Shown: positions 23,305-36,279 of the stretch, piece after piece
How the letters are laid out: the number at the start of each line of letters is the position of its first letter
Numbering within the stretch: position 1 is the stretch's first letter
From: Mixophyes australis
Taxonomy: Eukaryota > Chordata > Amphibia > Anura > Limnodynastidae
DNA length: 64,000 bases
Direction of reading: 5' to 3'
Assembly: GCA_036250195.1 (NCBI GenBank)
Contig: JAVHZZ010000003.1
Coordinates: 37,857,835-37,921,834 of the forward strand
Notes under the pieces: model-generated
Database searches by the model: none
Seen by the model: the letters and a program-made list of their open reading frames with translations, nothing else
Told to the model about the DNA's origin: nothing
Program-made: the position numbers and the translations under genes

Positions 23305-24799
23305 TTTCAAAGTGGATTTATATGCTAGGAAAACAAGACAAATCATTTGTGTACCCAATATGTAATTTCTTATTCCTTTGCAGATTATAATCATTGTATA
23401 ACTAGTTGGCATAGACAAGTTGCTGTACCTATTTGCTCTATTTAAACATGAACTAATTTCTATCTTACACTGCAAAAGAGCAGCAATTTTCTCTGAGGTT
23501 TTATGCTAGTGGACATGTCAGGGACATATCTGTCACCCTCACCAATAGCTCTGCCTAGGCTGTCACTCAGCCGCTGGACTTTAGGCAAACCAGAGATATG
23601 TTGGAGAAATTATGTGCCAAACATTGACGTATCTTTTTCTCAGGATTACATGCTGCAAAATCATAATGTACATTATGTTCTCTTATTACAAGGCACATTC
23701 TAGTGTGCATGAAGCATTTGCTAACTGGATAAATTATATGACCTTGCATGTTCTGCATTACATTTGAGACAACACACACGTTCTTCAGGCACACTTCTGC
23801 AGAAATGTTGGCACTTGATGAATATAATGCAATATTAATGGAATTAAAACTCCTTTTAGTAGTCTCTAAGAAATGTTTTTACACACTGGGAAATTACTTA
23901 AAATATGACCCATTGGTCATTTTTTTGGACCGGTATTGAGAAATCCTGTCCTACACCCAATCTAAGCCCTGTCTAATGTCAGATGTACAGTCTACCAGTG
24001 GTATATTGCAAATGTCTTCTACATCCTATATATTAGTTCTTCCCCTGTGTCAGAGTTGCTCAGTCTTCCAAATGATCATGTTTTCAGGATCTCTTTAATT
24101 GTGCACAGGTAAATTACTTGCTTTTTCTGGGTTTGAGCACCTCTGACCTACGGGGTATGGCTATTGGTGATAATCGGTTTCACAATTACCACAATTCTGA
24201 CATCGAGGAGACCTACAACTAAAATCCAAATTTATAAAAAAAAACAAAAACGATTTCAATATAAACGACTCACCTCAAAAGCGACGCTGCAGATCTCCGA
24301 TCGCACCAGCATACTGACCGCAAGTTGTTCTGAATGGACAGCTTTCTTTCACTACACTTAAAATAAATAAAATATTGATCAAGAAATATAAGCTTCCTGT
24401 TTGAACCTGTCAGTGTTTGTTATTCTAAGGTAAAAGAAAAAAAACCCCACCCTGTTAAACTTTAATGTTATCAGCAAGAAAAAACCGTCTGGATTGTACA
24501 TGTCAAAGAAACAAGGAAACTTAAACACGTCTATTCAAGATACTCTTATACATTAGAATAGATGTAGGCAACCTGTGGAGTGTCAAGGCAGGATGAGACA
24601 TGTAGTTTTACAACAGCTGGAACGTTGCAAGTTGACGAATTCTGCTTAAGATTAGTTTGGAAAGCTTTTTACTCTGTTGTTATAGTGAGATGTGAATGTT
24701 CTTCCTCTCAAAAGCATTCCATCCCTCTCTGTTTTACTAGACCAACAGGAATCAGGTCAGTCTAGCGATACTGAATTTTCCATTCAGGTGAATGAGTAT
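23305..24799. other. Intergenic, nothing recognised
   Basis: AT-rich sequence with short random ORFs. No repeat boundary or gene could be supported. Confidence 0.45.
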
Positions 24800-25110
24800 C
24801 ACGTGCTGATGCCCCTCCCCATCTGCTGTCAATCATGTGTTGATGCCCCTCCCATCTGCTGGCAATCATGTTGATGCCCCTCCCATCTGCTGTCAATCAT
24901 GTGTTGATGCCCCTCCCATCTGCTGGCAATTCAGTTGATGCTCCTCCCCATCTGCTGTCAATCATGTGTTGATGCCCCTCCCATCTGCTGGCAATCATGT
25001 TGATGCCCCTCCCATCTGCTGTCAATCTTGTGTTGATGCCCCTCCCATCTGCTGCCAATCATGTGTTGATGCCCCTCCCATCTGCTGCCAATCATGTGTT
25101 GATGCTCTTC
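24800..25110 (+). repeat. Minisatellite, units of about 30 and 33 bp
   Basis: About ten copies of a unit reading TGTTGATGCCCCTCCCATCT then GCTGTCAATCATG. A 33-bp form (with GTG) and a 30-bp form alternate in the first part of the array. Flanks on both sides carry related GAATTTTCNATTCA sequence. The repeats are directly adjacent with no spacers. Confidence 0.9.
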
Positions 25111-27238
25111 ACCAGTGAATTTTCAATTCAAGGAAATGGGAAATTCAGAAGGGGACATTGCTGCCTGAGCAGCTTGTGTAAAACAGGCCTGAGCAGAGTG
25201 AGCAGTGGGACCCCCCCTGGAACTGGCGAATTAAGAGTGGAAGGTAAGTAATAATTAGGGTTTTCTATTTATTATTTAGGAAATACTTGCGTTCCCTTCC
25301 ACCTCGAATGTGAGAAGCATATACAGCCTGGAAACTACAGCAGATTTGGGAGCAATTGGTGGTTCTGATGTGCCGTGTGTTTAAATGGATTGCAAATATA
25401 TAGCAGAGGTCATCATAATACAACTGCATTGTAGTGGTCACAGTTTCCCAAAATGCACTTCTGTGGAGGAGTTCAGGTTTATCACAATGTGCTCCCTAGT
25501 AAAATACCTGCACTCTGTACAGTACAGGCTATCTGGTAAAGTGTATAGTTCCTGAGAGCGAAGTAGACCAAATAAAATGAAGCTAACTTGGATAAATGAG
25601 GCACTGGGTTATACTGCAACGTAACATGGAAGAAAAGAATCTTTACAAACTCTGAACAGTTTCTGTTCCAGTGACTCAATTTACTCTGTTTCCTGAGGAA
25701 ATGAAGGAGCTAAGAAAAAAATAAATGTCTCTCAAGCGGCTGATAGACTGCAATAGTGTTGGCAACAACCTTATAGAAGATAAATTAGTCCCTGCAACAG
25801 GAATATTATTATATAAGGATTTTGTAAAGCTGTGTTACCACCTAGGAAAATATTTTCCTATGGTGGCCGCTTCCCCTACCTGGACTAGACTGATATAACG
25901 AGATACAAAAAATAGGTTTTGTGTGTCTGTAACAATCTGTTGTGACTCAATATGCTCAAAATATGTGTGAAAGCAGATTGGAAACACAATTGGATCGGTA
26001 GACATAGTTTTAGTGCAGTTGTGGGGTCCCTTACGTAAGAGGGGACAGGGTAACTATCCTGCAAAACATCCACTTTTCCTTTGTCGAAGGTCTAAAAATT
26101 CTACTGTATCTGAAAGGCTAGCTCCAACTTAGTTATTTTTCCAGCATTAATTTACCGTGGGTTGAAGATGATGTTATAAGTTAAGCCTCTGTATTTGTAA
26201 AATGTTTAATATGTATCCATCTATTGCATGGGTCCCCTGTGCCCACCCCCCCCCCCACAATTATCTGATCACAGTCACCCTTTCAGCCGGTCCCCCAAAT
26301 TGTACAGTTTGATCCAACATTTGTGCGACCAAATTGGTCTCCGGTAGAGTTGTTCATGGATGGCGTTGAATGCCTGGCTTTTGCTGACATGTGGTCATCT
26401 ATACTTGGACACGATCTACTCCTAAAATGTTGGCAAACAAAGCATTTTTCACTACAAGGCTCCTTTTAATAAGATTACATAGAAAATTGAGGATCTATCC
26501 CCCACAGTATCCATTCTCTCTATACACAACTAAAAATCTGCTTTTATTTCACTGCCAGAGAGGAGCATGTGGAATAATCTGCTTTTAGTGATTCATAGGA
26601 CGCAAACTGCAGTCACTATAATGTGACAGGATGAGTGATGTATATTCACCCAGTGACATGCTACTGTGATTGTTCACTTAAAATAATTGAAGGTCACAGC
26701 ATGGGCTAATAAGGCAGACAAACACAAGAGCAAATCGTGGCTGAACAGGTGTGAGATGGAATATGCATTCATCTACGACCTGCCATGCTGCAAGCACACA
26801 CACACACACATCCTACTGCACTGCAGTCGTGTATCTATGGAGAATGTACTGAGGTAATATAGGTACCACTGCGAGGCTGGGCCCAAATGGTCTGCCCCCT
26901 TCCTGCCAAGCTTGGGACACCGCGGGCATCATATGATACAATGCTGTGATAATGCTGCCTGGTGCCTTCCCTACACTGCAGTCCTGCAAGATGTTATAAT
27001 ATAAACCCTCTATTCCTCACAGGGCACCGGCCCTATAGAAGCCCCCAAGGCACAGAGCGTTCTGTATGGGCCGTGACTGTATACGTTAGTCCTGGCAGGC
27101 AGGACTGCACTGTATGCCTGACCCTAAGCAGCCTATTTATAAACCTCAGAAGAGGTTCATATAATGGTAAACTGTTCAGTCGCAAATGCAGTCCCCATAG
27201 GCACCGATGCCGAGATAAGAAAAGCGTATTAGTAAGGA
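25111..27238. other. Intergenic, nothing recognised
   Basis: About 2.1 kb without supported features apart from a short (CA)n near 26797 and a C run near 26247. Confidence 0.45.
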
Positions 27239-28025
27239 TGTTGACCCAATTTTTTCCAAAAAAGCAACAATTTTAGAAAAAGAAGTAAGACTGAAAAGAG
27301 TAAGGAGGGGAGGGGGCGTGGCAGACCGCCTAAGAGTAAGAGAGAGGAAAGAGTGTAGTAGAATATGGGAGAAGATAAAGAAAGAGAAGAGATGGGAGGG
27401 ATGATAAATAGGGAAGGGAAGATAGGATCCAGATGGGGTGATGTTGTAGAATCACATGAAAAAAAGGGGTTTGGATTTGGAAGTATGAGGTCCACGGCGC
27501 CCAAACCTTAGTGACTGACTTAGAGGTATTACGGATTATGCATGTCATGTATTCCATCTGATAAACGTACCAAATCCTGCCAATAATTGTCTGTAGGATT
27601 GGAGCATTGGGCTGTTTCCAGTCCGTAGCAATTTGGCATAGGGCAGCAGAGACTACATGGCAAAACATTCTCATTTGATGTTTGGTGGCTGTTGGAATCC
27701 CGAGAGGGAGAAGGAAAAACCTGGGAGAAAACGGGATGTCAAGCTGCAGTAGCTGTGAGTGCCAAAGTTCCGACCAAAATGGGGCAAGTCTGGGACACTG
27801 CCACCAGATGCGGAGAAAGGACCCTTCTGCACCACAACCTCTCCAACATGTGCTATATGAATCTGGGAAGATTTTTTTGTAGTTTGGTTGGAACCGAACA
27901 CCAAGGATAAAGAAGTTGTATGTTATAATACATATGTATTCTTCAGATGTTTGACACAGTGCTGTACAGAATGTTACGTTTGGTTGACCCTTGCAAAAAT
28001 AAAATCTTTAAAAAAAAAAAAAAAA
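27239..28025 (+). mobile_element. Probable L1-like LINE 3' end with poly(A) tail
   Basis: The unit ends GCAAAAATAAAATCTTT followed by about 17 A (28009-28025), a polyadenylation signal plus tail as left by target-primed reverse transcription. The body has purine-rich and frame-broken sequence typical of a LINE 3' UTR. No RT motif remains. The 5' edge is approximate. A processed transcript of another kind is not excluded. Confidence 0.45.
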
Positions 28026-30336
28026 GTAACATCGGCTGTTTTGCGATGGGCAGCTGGGAGCGCCTCTGGGAAGGTCGCTTGGGCGCTCTGCGGTGATGCA
28101 ACGTCGTGGATTTTGCCTGGTTCAGGAGAAAATGCGATGTTGGAGTACCGTAATACCTGGAAGAGCGTGCAGCAGCACAGGGCATTGAATTCCCCCCCAA
28201 AGAATGACCCTACTGCTGAGACGACCGTGGTAATTGCTCAGTTCTGCTTTCCACCATATTGGATGAAGATATGATGAGGCCACACAAAGTCACAATGGTT
28301 GGTCAACTTGACTAGCCAAAATTGCACACTGTGGGCCTAATTCTATCCGAACCCAATTTCACTGTAAGCAGTCTTTAGACACTTTGTGCCTCACGCAGAG
28401 TTGGCTGCAAAATAGGCATAATTTACACTCAAATGCGCCAAATGTAATAAACGGCGTATTTACACCCATATGTGGAGCCATACACATCGCAAGATCTGTG
28501 GATGTCGGCACCAGAGACGCATGCTCTGGTTTACGCTAGCCACGTGTCACAGGCATTTATGTCCCACTCGTGTCCATTGTTTTATCTATTTGTTTTATGT
28601 GCAACAAATGCGTTCTCTACCAGGAATTGTGGAAAATGTAAAAAAATAAAATAAAAAATGCTGTAATACAGCAGAACTATGTGCCCACACGGTGGAGAAA
28701 GTGGTTCGCTAGAGATGGTCATCACCATCATGACCGCCTGCAAATAATGTCATTTCTAAGGTGTATTTGTGTCTTTCCTGGTCTGTATCTGCTCGCTATT
28801 GAGCGAACACGCCCTCACTGTATGTTAGAACGTCCCCATCCCACCTCTGCAGGCTGGTATAAGAGGCAGTCTCATGCATGTACACGTATGCCTACACCCA
28901 CTTTCTACGCGCGGGCAGATCGATTTCACGCCTGATCCGCGACGCACACTACCGTAGCACTCATTCTGCATCAGCCTCCATTATATACTAAACTGAGCTC
29001 AGGGCTCCCCCTTACAGAGCCCTCTCTGTTCTGGATATTTCATCCTTTATCTTGGCTCCACTTCAGCTCTTGTAAAATGATTTCTATGGTCTGTTCATTT
29101 ATTTATCACAAAATTGTCCGTGTTGCTGTTTGTCTCCTGTAATTTGATGGATTGTATCGATAAGTTATATTAATGTCATTTCTCTTGCTATAAAACTACA
29201 CGACTTACATTCTGCTTAGAAAGGAAGTTCTATTTATTTAATAGCCGCCGATTCTCTCTCCTAACATGGACTCTAGCGAACCTGTTCCTTGATAATTGCT
29301 GCCGCCGCTGCCTCTGTTCAGTGTGAAGATGTGCACTCTTCTTCATCTTACACATACTCTGCCTTGACATCCTTCCATTTCCCCCTGGTCCGTCTTTTCA
29401 TTCTCAAATGCTCAGGCCAGGGTTGCAGAAATATTAGTGTGAAAACATATTTGTCTGGGTGTTATTTGTAAATTCCATTCCTGACTTCTGGCCCTCCTTT
29501 AATATTGAAATAGAATTGTGTAGCCTTGATCATCATTTTTTGCTATGTGCTCGCACGGTCATCGGCCATACAATGTTCTCTGTGTTAGTCTCAGGGACTA
29601 ATATTCTGCAGTCACAATTACCCTTTCAGCAGGAAAGTGCTCTGCCTAAACATTAACACACAGAAATATGATTCTTGTCATTTTACTGAAAACAAGAAAG
29701 GGCTATGACCAGTGCTGTGTCATCACTTTAAAGGGGTATGAAAGTACTGGTGTAATTTGCTATGGCTGACTTGAACACAAAGCAAAACCTTGGAATCCTA
29801 CCAGCGTTAGACTCTCCCCTTGACAGACGTTTCTTTGTCTTGGGGAGCGGGGTGTGCGAGAGTGCAGCAGTGCACCTGCAGACAACTTTAATAAATAAAT
29901 AATACTATATTTATCTAGTAAATATCAATTAATTTTAACTCCCAAGTCCTTTAGTTGTAGAGAGCAGTTCTTCTTTCTGCTATGCAGGGTACAGAAGACA
30001 CAATGATGAGGATTTACCATTTCCAGTCACCAGAAACAATAATTATACTGTTGTTTCTGACGATTTTATTATTTTTAGTTTTTTAAACAGCATAAAATGT
30101 TTCATTTTAAAAATGAAATGGGTTTATACATTTTACATTAAATGGGGACCTTATATAGAAAGTTGGTTCTTGTATAGGGATTTTGGTGAAAAATCTGGGC
30201 AGCGGTTTCATGGGTCACAGTGTCTCTTGGCAACAATTATTTGGAACCATAAACAAATAAATGTTACTTTGCGAGCACAATATGACAATACTAATTCCCT
30301 GTGGGGTAGACTTGCACCTTTCTCTCTTCTTCCTCC
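28026..30336. other. Intergenic, nothing recognised
   Basis: About 2.3 kb with no coding sequence or clear repeat edges. The part near 28335-28480 (GGGCCTAATTCTATCC...) may be the end of an old repeat. Confidence 0.45.
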
Positions 30337-30344
30337 CTCCCATT

Positions 30345-30637
30345 CAGGGCCATCTTTTCCATTGGGCACGATGGGCAGCTGCCCGGGGGCCCCACGGGCA
30401 AGGGGGCCCCATAGGCACGGCTCTTACAGAGAATAAATAATCCTGCAAAAGAAAAAAACCTGCAAAAAAAAAAAACCTTCAAGGGTCACTGAGCAAGTAC
30501 ATCTATCTATCTATTTCTATCTCTATATATCTATATCTGTATCTGTATACATCTATATATCTATATCTATATCTATATCTAGGGGCCCCGGTGCACTGTT
30601 TTGCCCGGGGGCCCATAATGTTGTTAAGATGGCCCTG
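30345..30637. mobile_element. hAT MITE with perfect 8-bp target duplication
   Basis: The ends are CAGGGCCATCTTTTCCATT and, reverse complemented from the right, CAGGGCCATCTTAACAACAT. The 8-bp target duplication CTCCCATT is perfect (30337-30344 and 30638-30645), as expected of hAT. Both arms carry GC-rich GGGGGCCC blocks, and the middle is a (TATC)n-type microsatellite at about 30500-30580. No coding capacity. Confidence 0.92.
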
Positions 30638-31333
30638 CTCCCATTACCTGTTTTAGACTACTTCAGGAATACGCAGAGTTAAACTTGATCGGATTTTATG
30701 GACTGGGTGTTAAGCTAATATTTTCATTTTATTTTACAGTATTTACCCCAGTTCTACCCTTCCCCTTTTTATAGTATAAATTGACATTTTAAGTGTATTC
30801 ATCTAAGGTTTACAATGTAATAATCTGTGATATTGACTGTGTGTAATCTTTAACAAACCTATTTTAATTTCTAACCTTTTACCATTGGTGTTATTACATT
30901 GTTATTTCATCTCAATACGGTTATGCCACAATTGTCTGATTTGCTTTTGTTGTATCTTCTATTTCCGCTTATTTAAAAAAAATAATTAAACAGATTCTCA
31001 GTAAAGAAAAAAAAAAATTGATACTTTTTTAAAGCAAACAAAACATTAATTAAGCAGCACACTGTCTAAACAAATGTAGGGCCCTCTGGGAAAAGTAATC
31101 AGAGAACACAATAAAGCTATTCAAAGCGAAAAGACTATTGTTGAACTATTATTGAACCTTACAGTAAAAATTTCATATTAACAAACCATAATCTGCGGCA
31201 TCAGCGACGCCATAGTTCAAGATAGTTGTTGTTAATTTGTATTCATTTCACTGCTAAGGTGTCTACATGACAAATAAATATTGTGTGGCAGAGAAAGAGG
31301 CAACATGTATGTGGGGGAACAGAACATATAAAG

Positions 31334-31334
<1 letters not shown>

Positions 31335-31402
<68 letters not shown>
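31335..31402 (+). repeat. (AC)34 microsatellite
   Basis: 68 nt of uninterrupted AC dinucleotides. It generates a spurious Cys-Val repeat ORF on the minus strand. Confidence 0.98.
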
Positions 31403-31406
<4 letters not shown>

Positions 31407-31654
31407 AGTAACACAATTGGATAGCTAAAAAGACTATTAGTTGAACTATTGTTAAGTATTGATAATTATTAGTACTATTAAGGTGTGAAGCTTCTCGCAT
31501 TAAACAGTATATTTTGTGAGTGTGTCTGTGGCAGAGCACTATGTCATTGTTGAGGTTATTGTTGATTTAATTCCATTGCAAATGTGTCCTACTGATCAAA
31601 TCAATATTGTCTGCAGAAAAAGAGGTGGGAGAAACCCATAGTGGGTCTGAGGCC

Positions 31655-31875
31655 AGGGCCTGATCAACCAATAGGGTGATGAGGCTGCAGCTTGGGGTGC
31701 TGGGACCTGGGGGGGTGCAGCGCCGGCAGCGTGTAAGATTTTAACTTTTTTTTTTTTTTTTACTATTGATTACTTGCACCCGGAGCTGCCCCTCCCCCCT
31801 CCACTACGTTGACTACGTTGTCGCTCCCTCCTTGGGATGCTGGGGGGGCATTGATATATATATTTTTTCTTTTTT
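31655..31875 (+). mobile_element. 5' end of the array-bearing non-autonomous repeat family (fragment)
   Basis: CAGGGCCTGATCAACCAATA, then ...CTTGGGGTGCTGGGACC..., then ATTGATTACTTGCACCCGGA and CCCCTCC... match 56034-56200 almost throughout. This copy breaks off before the tandem array. Confidence 0.65.
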
Positions 31876-34800
31876 TTTCTTTTCGGAACGAACGTTTCAC
31901 CTTGTTTTGAGATTTCAGTTTGGCGGAAGTCACAACTCTGTTTCACTTGGCTCCCCAACATTGGATTTTGTTGGATTTCAAAGAATACGAACCACTCATC
32001 TCTAAAATATATATATATATATTTAATATTATAATGCCTTGTATTGAACCCAAATGTAAACCTGAGACTTCATGTTGTCTAATGAGATATTTACCTATGC
32101 TTCAAGAGGAAGGGGGTAGATTTAGGAGAACATTCCAGGCTCAGTCTCTGAATGCTGCAGAGCATTTGCGCAGTCGCACAGATACGTGAAGCAGGAAATA
32201 AAGGCGGCCTCCATGTACCCTGAGAACCTGATGACCCGTATTTTGGGAGAGAAATGGAAAAGTCCAGTCATAGCCTCCAATAATAATGCAGCCTTTGGAG
32301 ACTGGTATTTCTGTTCAGCTATTGGTGGTGTATTACGGTCAGAACGAGGGGAGGCAGCAGAACCTGGAGACTATCCGCATGGTCCAGGAATATGTTGTTA
32401 AGCTGGTAAACACAAGTTATATGTGTAAGGTGTATGATGGATAAGTGCCAGTCCGCTCATGTTGTAACCCTGTAGATGTTTCTGCATAGCGACGTATAGT
32501 GTATAAAGTGTATAAAAACCTTAGCTGATAATCTTGATATACATTTGAGAAACATCAGAAAATTCTGAGTTGCATGTAATGAAGATCTAAGCTGTAATTC
32601 TCACTTCTTGTATGGCTTTGTTGTGTGAATGTTGAAATAAAGCTGTGAAAAAAACACTGACTACACCTATGGGAGATGGACCCAGGTATCCAGGTGTCAA
32701 ACACCTTGTTCTTTAAATTATGATGAAGCATTCCGCACATAAGGATTTTCATATTTAGCAACACACTAAGCTGTTCTTTATAGATTTACTAGAAAAGTCC
32801 AAATATAATTTTTACATATTTATGCATTTTTCTTATGTATGTCATACACACCATTTTATGTAAATATATATTACTGTTATTAATTAGCCAATGTCTGTAG
32901 GAGTGTGATTACCATTCGTGTGGTAAATTCAGTGGGACCAAGAGGCTGAGAAATCACCTATCACCATTACATTATTTTACACTACCGCTTAGGGGTCTAT
33001 TATCCACAATACATGGGACTATGCTTTCTGAAAAAGGTTGTTGTTTTTTTAATATTTTGAAGCACTTTGCCTTAAATATACTAAATTATAAATAGGCCCC
33101 AGTCTTTTAGTTACCATTCCTGACCTTCTTCTCCTCCTGACAGCTGTCAAGCAGAGCTCCTCACAGTAACTGAAGGAGACACTTTCTGATCATGTCTGTG
33201 TGTAGGACATTATCACCAAATAGCAGCAATTATTTACAGTCTTCCTTTCTGATTTTCATTATCTGGTTAATGGTTTTCCAGGTAAAATAACCCTTAATTC
33301 TACCTGTATTCATAATGACTAACTAGTAGTCATGTGACCCTTCCTTCCTTTCTTATTTCCTTCTGATATTTTTGCAGAATAAACCACTTTCCCAGAATTC
33401 CTAACATGAGCACCAAAGAGTATTGCAGCATGGGGACGGCTCATGCCCTGCTGAACCACTGATTTGGTTATAAACAAACCTCTTCCGTAAGTCAGCTGGC
33501 AGTCTGTATCCGTGGTACTCAGGGCCTCTGATAGGACTCCAGGGCCCCTGTGCGTGTGCTTCTTATGGTCACCCCCTAGACTTGGCTTATGGGGGGGGGG
33601 TGACCCTGCAGAAAGCACAAAGGTATTCGTTCTCCCAGTCACTATACCCAAAATCAGGCTCTGATAGGACCAGAGCCCTATCTGTTCTCTCACAATCATC
33701 ACCTCCCCATTCTCCCAGAACTCCATTGATAACCAACCAGTTACCTAGTTATACCTAATTCGATAATTGTGAGTGCAGCTTAATTTAAACAAGAATCACA
33801 CCGTTTATTTTCAAAAAAAGATTTTTTTATATGACAATAGGCTGAGATGCAATTGAAACATTGCTGATGTTTTATTTATTAACCAAGACTGCTGGTCGGT
33901 TCCCAGGGAACCCCAAATATCTAGGTGCAGATACCCCTGAACTCACGAGGAGTCATCCTTCAGCGCTCAGGAGAGGAAAAACCCCCTGTGGAGGAAACCT
34001 CTGGGGAACCATGGCTGCGAGGACTGCCCTTCCCTCTGGGCATTAAGGGGCTATGCAGAGATAAAGTACCGAGCCTTGAACAAATGTACATGTGAAGGTG
34101 TAAGGGTGAAATATTTGTTGATCATGTGTAGGAGCTTACAATCTAATGAAATGAATCCTGTCCTAGGAGCTCACAATCTAATGAGATGAATCCTGCCCAC
34201 TAACAATTTGATTCATCTATAAAAAAGAGGGATGGGTGCCTATACAAATACAATTACATGCTTCTCACTTACTTCTGCATTAGCTATAACAGAATAACAT
34301 CCATATATTAGAACTGGATACAATATGATCGGGTCTTGCCTGTAGAGCTCACACAATCCTGAATTCTGCTTGCACTTTTCTGTACATGAATATTATATTA
34401 TTTAAGTTAATTTGAAGAGAGCAGGGGATCCTGCGCCGTAACTGTTAAAAGAACAAGTTACTTGGGCAACCTTGATCTTCATTCTCTTCGCTGGTGTCAG
34501 TGATCCTCGGTGTCACCCTCCCAACTGACTTCAAACTGACTGCAGCAGTTTCTGGTCTTTATATCAGTCTCATGATAATTTCATCATAATGGTCTCCATG
34601 GAAACTATATCACCTGCTCTGATGTAATAATAGGCTCTGACCTCATGTTACTGATGAGGGATGAAAGTATAAGCCAGAGGAGGTGGAGGGTGTAAGCCTA
34701 AAATATAAAAACAGAAATCACATTCATGTCATGTCTACATCAGGTCTATGAGTGGATGGAGGGTTTGTGCCCCCCGTGGCCCTTTCTTGCTGTGTTACCC

Positions 34801-34897
34801 CTTCCCCCAGATTGGTCTCAGAGATCCATGGCCCAAATCTTTACCACATTCCACATTCCGGCAACCCATGTAGCAGGTTAATATGAATTTTATTCCT
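31876..34897. other. Intergenic, nothing recognised
   Basis: About 3 kb without supportable genes. A 135-codon minus-strand ORF at 33319-33726 has no motif I know and lies over GC-rich, repeat-like sequence. Confidence 0.4.
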
Positions 34898-34962
34898 AAG
34901 CCCTAATGCTAATCGTTAACCCTAACTCCTAACCCTACCCCAACCCTAACCCTAACCCCTAA
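34898..34962 (+). repeat. Short interstitial telomere-like tract
   Basis: Degenerate repeats of the vertebrate telomere hexamer in the CCCTAA orientation, for example AACCCTAACCCTAACCCC near its right end. It spans about 65 nt. Left of it the copies are diverged (CCCTAATGCTAATCG). Confidence 0.85.
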
Positions 34963-35384
34963 AGTAAAGTGAATACTTACCTGGGTCTGTGCATTGGCGT
35001 TTTAAATTCAGAAATTTGCAAGTCGCGCATGTAAGTGACGTCATTTGCAACAGTCGCGATGTCCTCTCTTCGGACTGACGGTGTCTTTTTACTGGTAAGT
35101 AGTTATTTTTTCTTTGTCGCTCTGTTCACTATAGGAATAATTCTGTAGGATTAAAGAGTTTCGGTGTTTACAGCACCGATAACTTGATTACCACTGTATT
35201 TCTAGTACCACTATTTAAAACACCATAAATAAAGAAGCATTTATGAATTGCAAGTACTTAAAATGAACGATCTTGTTCTATATAATCAGATTAAAAATGC
35301 ATTAATTAAAAAATGAATGCAAATGATGAACGGCCCATAACTGAATCTAAAATATCATTAGTAACAAGGAACTCTATGGTCCCT

Positions 35385-35898
35385 GGAAGTTATAAATGCC
35401 GCCAACGACCGCCGCCTCTCCTCCACACTTATCACCTCTTCCCACTCCAGAATCCAAGACTTCTCCCGTGCAGCCCCCCTTCTCTGGAACGACCTCCTTC
35501 ATTCCATCCGTCTCTCTCCTACTCTGTGCTCCTTCAAACGTGCACTCAAAACTCACCTCTTCTTCATAGCCTACCAACCATACACTTAACCCCCATCTCC
35601 TCCCTTTGCTCATCCTCCCTTCTCTCCTCTTGCCTCAACTGGCTCCTCTTGTGCCTGGTCTGTTTACCCTCCTTTAGGATGTAAGCTCGTATGAGCAGGT
35701 CCCCCTCCCCTCCTGTCTCCATACCTGTTCTTGCGCTCCGTCTTTACTGCATATAACTAGCCGGAGTTTCTGAAGTATTGGTACTTTTTGTTCATTGTTC
35801 TGTATGGTTTCACCCTGTATAGTCTACTGTTAGTACTGTGTGCGGCGCTGCGGATACCTTGTGGCGTCTAACAAATAAATGATAATAATAATAATCTC
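35385..35898 (+). mobile_element. L2-like LINE 3' end (5'-truncated)
   Basis: Plus-strand translation of 35460-35585 reads FSRAAPLLWNDLLHSIRLSP and then FKRALKTHLF, the C-terminal tail of L2/Rex-type LINE ORF2. A 3' UTR follows (GATGTAAGCTCGTATGAGCA...) ending in (ATA)n at 35880-35898. No poly(A) is present, as usual for this clade. The 3' UTR is related to the fragment at 49829-49978 and, at its end, to the SINE tails. Confidence 0.75.
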
Positions 35899-36279
35899 TG
35901 CTCCTTCTATGTTGTGCAGAGATGTTAGTATTTGTGCACACATTATGGGGCTTGTGTAGAGCTTGATATGGGTGTCTTTTTCAGACAGGAAATATGGATT
36001 TTTGTACCGCACATGAACAAAAGATGCATAAGCGCAAGTTAGTATGTAGAGTCTGGCCCATCTTACTTTTAGGTTTAGAGAGGTATAAATATTCTGTGTA
36101 CCCAAAGTAGGTGTAATACAAGCACATCAGTCCAGTGAAACACGTGTTCTCACCACCTCATTAGACCGTGTCAATTCTTGGAATCCCCAGATGACCAGTT
36201 CTCAATCGAAGTAATATGTGGAATAAATAAAGGTATCAGAGATAGTGTAATACCTTATGATCAAAGTAACCCAGTGAAC

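Noticed and set aside
24800..25110. CRISPR-like regular repeats
   Set aside because: Repeats are directly adjacent with no unique spacers and the genome is a vertebrate; this is a minisatellite.
31232..31539. Cys/Val-repeat ORFs on the minus strand
   Set aside because: They translate the (AC)34 microsatellite.
33319..33726. 135-codon minus-strand ORF as a gene
   Set aside because: No motif, no splice or promoter context, and repeat-like composition; length is not enough in a 64-kb window.
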